Source: Anaerolineae bacterium (GTDB taxonomy: Bacteria > Chloroflexota > Anaerolineae > Aggregatilineales > Aggregatilineaceae). From it: a DNA stretch of 5,546 bases. The notes beneath the pieces are model-generated. The model saw only the letters and a list, made by a program, of their open reading frames with translations. It was not told the DNA's origin and made no database searches. Shown here in pieces: positions 4,339 through 5,546 of the stretch (position 1 is its first letter; each line of letters begins with the position of its first letter). A program made the translations under genes and the position numbers. Location: assembly GCA_020848665.1 (NCBI GenBank), contig JADLHR010000273.1, positions 1-5,546 of the forward strand, written 5' to 3'.

Positions 4339-5208
4339 TCAGGAAGGGTCAGGGCCGTTGATCGCGCGCCCATCGACGTGCGCGTCCAGCCACGCCGCGA
4401 TGTCATCCAGCACCTGCGCCTGCTCTGGCTCGTTATGAATCTCGTGGCGCAGGCCAGGGTAGACGCGCACCGTCAGGTCGGGCGAACCGGCCCGCTCGCG
4501 CACGATCTGCGCACCTTCTGGCAGCGTGATCGGGTCGTCCGCGCCGTGCAACGCGAGGTACGGCAGCGCCAGCTCGGGCAGGCGGCGCTCGACTTCCTGT
4601 GCGGCGTCCAGCAGCTCGACCGACCACCCCAGGCGCATCCGGCCCCAGTACACCAGCGGATCGGCCTGATAATCGGCGATCACCTGCGGGTCACGGCTCA
4701 GCCCGTCGAGCGCGATTGGCGCGATGACCGGGACCCGTCCCGCGAACGGCGCCAACCGCCGTGCGAGCGCGACCACTGGCGCGGGCAGGCTCACCGGCAG
4801 GCGCAGCGCGGTCCCGGTTGTGATCAGCCCGGCCAGCGCAGATTGGTAGCGCAGGGCAAAGCGCAGCGCGACAATCGACCCCATGCTGTGGCCGTAGATG
4901 AACAGCGGCGCGTCCGGGCGCTGCGCGCGCACCTGCTCGAAATAGGCGTGCAGATCGTTGGCATACTCGTCAAACCGCCGGATGAAGACTCGCTGGCCCG
5001 CTGAATGTCCATGCCCCCGGTGATCGAGCGCGTGGACCGCGTATCCGCGCCTGGTCAGGTGCACGGCGAGGTGCTGGTAGCGCCCGCTGTGCTCGCCGAC
5101 GCCGTGCGCCAGCAGAACGACGGCGCGCGGTTCACGCTCCGGCAGCCACGCCTGCGTGAACAGGGACAGCCCATCCGGCGCGATCAGTGTTCCTGTGGTA
5201 TGCAGCAC
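4339..5208 (-). CDS. Alpha/beta hydrolase, monoacylglycerol lipase / lysophospholipase-like
   Basis: A 289-residue serine hydrolase of the alpha/beta-fold, resembling the PldB / monoacylglycerol lipase group (Hydrolase_4, serine aminopeptidase S33). Such enzymes cleave monoacylglycerols or lysophospholipids. Visible elements: oxyanion-loop HGVGEHSGRY (35-44), the LDHRGHGHS motif (61-69), nucleophile elbow GHSMG (106-110, Ser108), acid residue in LHGADDPI (Asp225 most likely) and the base His255 in YPGLRHEIHNEPE, all characteristic of the family and in the expected order. No signal peptide is visible, so it is probably cytoplasmic. Start is GTG at 5208, supported by AAAGGA 8 nt upstream; an out-of-frame ATG within that gap hits a stop at once. 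It is divergent from the plus-strand gene at 5380. Family assignment is firm; substrate is inferred only from family. Confidence 0.93.
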   Translation of the reverse strand: MLHTTGTLIAPDGLSLFTQAWLPEREPRAVVLLAHGVGEHSGRYQHLAVHLTRRGYAVHALDHRGHGHSAGQRVFIRRFDEYANDLHAYFEQVRAQRPDAPLFIYGHSMGSIVALRFALRYQSALAGLITTGTALRLPVSLPAPVVALARRLAPFAGRVPVIAPIALDGLSRDPQVIADYQADPLVYWGRMRLGWSVELLDAAQEVERRLPELALPYLALHGADDPITLPEGAQIVRERAGSPDLTVRVYPGLRHEIHNEPEQAQVLDDIAAWLDAHVDGRAINGPDPS

Positions 5209-5254
5209 TCAGACCATCCTTTGCAGTGAGATCGGCGCTCCTGTGAGCCTGACT

Positions 5255-5266
5255 GATAAGATTATC
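5255..5266. promoter_or_regulatory. Dyad GATAA-GA-TTATC over the hydrolase -10 box
   Basis: A perfect 5-bp inverted repeat with a 2-bp centre, GATAAGATTATC, overlaps the proposed -10 box of the hydrolase promoter. In GC-rich surroundings this AT-rich dyad stands out and would suit a repressor site. No regulator is assigned. Confidence 0.38.
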
Positions 5267-5290
5267 GGCGGGCGGCGCGATCGCTGCCAG
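5261..5290 (-). promoter_or_regulatory. Probable promoter of the hydrolase gene
   Basis: On the minus strand -10 GATAAT (5266-5261, 5 of 6) is preceded by CTGGCA (5290-5285, 4 of 6 to TTGACA) across an 18-bp spacer. This leaves a leader of about 45 nt to the GTG at 5208. The -35 overlaps a 6-bp hairpin GCTGCC-AGCG-GGCAGC (5283-5298). Confidence 0.48.
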
Positions 5291-5320
5291 CGGGCAGCCT
5301 GTCCGCTCGCGGCGCGGACG

Positions 5321-5329
5321 TGGTACACT
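5321..5329 (+). promoter_or_regulatory. Extended -10 promoter of the secreted-protein gene
   Basis: TGGTACACT contains an extended -10 (TGN followed by TACACT, 5324-5329). No good -35 lies upstream, which is common for extended -10 promoters. The predicted start near 5336 gives a leader of about 44 nt to the ATG at 5380. The bases TACACTTGGC here are identical to those at the HTH promoter's -10. Confidence 0.42.
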
Positions 5330-5379
5330 TGGCGTGTTCGCCCGCGCTGTCCGCGGTGGAAATATGGAGCAACCTGCCA

Positions 5380-5546
5380 ATGCGGCCTTCACATCTGCCT
5401 TTATCCCTGGTTCCGCGCCTGCTCGCCGCGCTGCTGGCGCTGGCGCTTGGGCTGGCGCTCGCGCTCCCGGCAGCCGCGCAGGACGATTCGCCCGCCGCGC
5501 AGGTTGAGGCGCTGGCGCTGCGCGCGCACCTGCAAAACCTGCGCAC
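5380..5546 (+). CDS. Exported protein, N-terminal part only
   Basis: The only supported plus-strand gene; it runs off the right edge after 55 complete codons. The translation begins MRPSHLPLSLVPRLLAALLA, a positively charged N-terminus followed by a long Leu/Ala hydrophobic core (about 14-29) and a PAAA-Q site fitting signal peptidase I cleavage after Ala33. The mature part begins QDDSPAAQVEALALRAHLQNLR and looks helical or coiled-coil prone. GGAG (5366-5369) lies 10 nt upstream of the ATG. An ATG at 5364 in another phase gives an Ala/Arg-rich frame that soon stops and was rejected. There is no lipobox Cys, so it is probably secreted or periplasmic rather than a lipoprotein. Function cannot be judged from this fragment. 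It is divergent from the lipase-like gene. Confidence 0.72.
   Translation, partial: MRPSHLPLSLVPRLLAALLALALGLALALPAAAQDDSPAAQVEALALRAHLQNLR

Overview
The window is GC-rich bacterial DNA with strong G/C preference at third codon positions, frequent GTG starts, Shine-Dalgarno sites and sigma70-like promoters. The RtcB, XdhC and lipase sequences would fit an environmental, possibly Chloroflexota-like bacterium, but that placement is a low-confidence impression from sequence style, not a phylogenetic result. Almost every supported gene is on the minus strand; only a partial gene at the right edge is on the plus strand.

Layout. At 102-1166 (-) is an XdhC-family molybdenum-cofactor chaperone with its own promoter at 1206-1234. 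At 1241-2509 (-) is an RtcB-type RNA ligase with a GTG start, a good ribosome binding site and a Lys/Arg-rich tail. At 2735-2941 (-) is a small putative membrane protein whose best ribosome binding site points to an ATG one base out of frame. From 2942 to 3803 there is almost no convincing coding sequence. Instead there are interleaved inverted repeats (3069-3140), a 13-bp perfect hairpin (3159-3187), further hairpins, a 12-bp tandem repeat (3610-3638), a possible three-way-junction element (3664-3724) and a terminator (3721-3768).

At 3804-4232 (-) lies a compact unit: a promoter with a perfect -35 and 17-bp spacer, a 70-residue excisionase/MerR-type helix-turn-helix protein, then a TAG followed with no gap by an ATG opening a 71-codon frame in the same phase, then the terminator. 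At 4339-5208 (-) is a monoacylglycerol lipase / lysophospholipase-like alpha/beta hydrolase. It is divergent, across a 171-bp intergenic region, from a plus-strand gene (5380 to the edge) that opens with a clear signal peptide.

How the genes work together: XdhC (cofactor insertion), RtcB (RNA repair) and the lipase are housekeeping or accessory functions with no obvious shared pathway, and each appears to be transcribed separately. The less ordinary part is the small DNA-binding protein unit and the structure-rich, gene-poor stretch downstream of it. No integrase, transposase, CRISPR array, tRNA or rRNA was seen, so I do not claim a complete mobile element or defence system.
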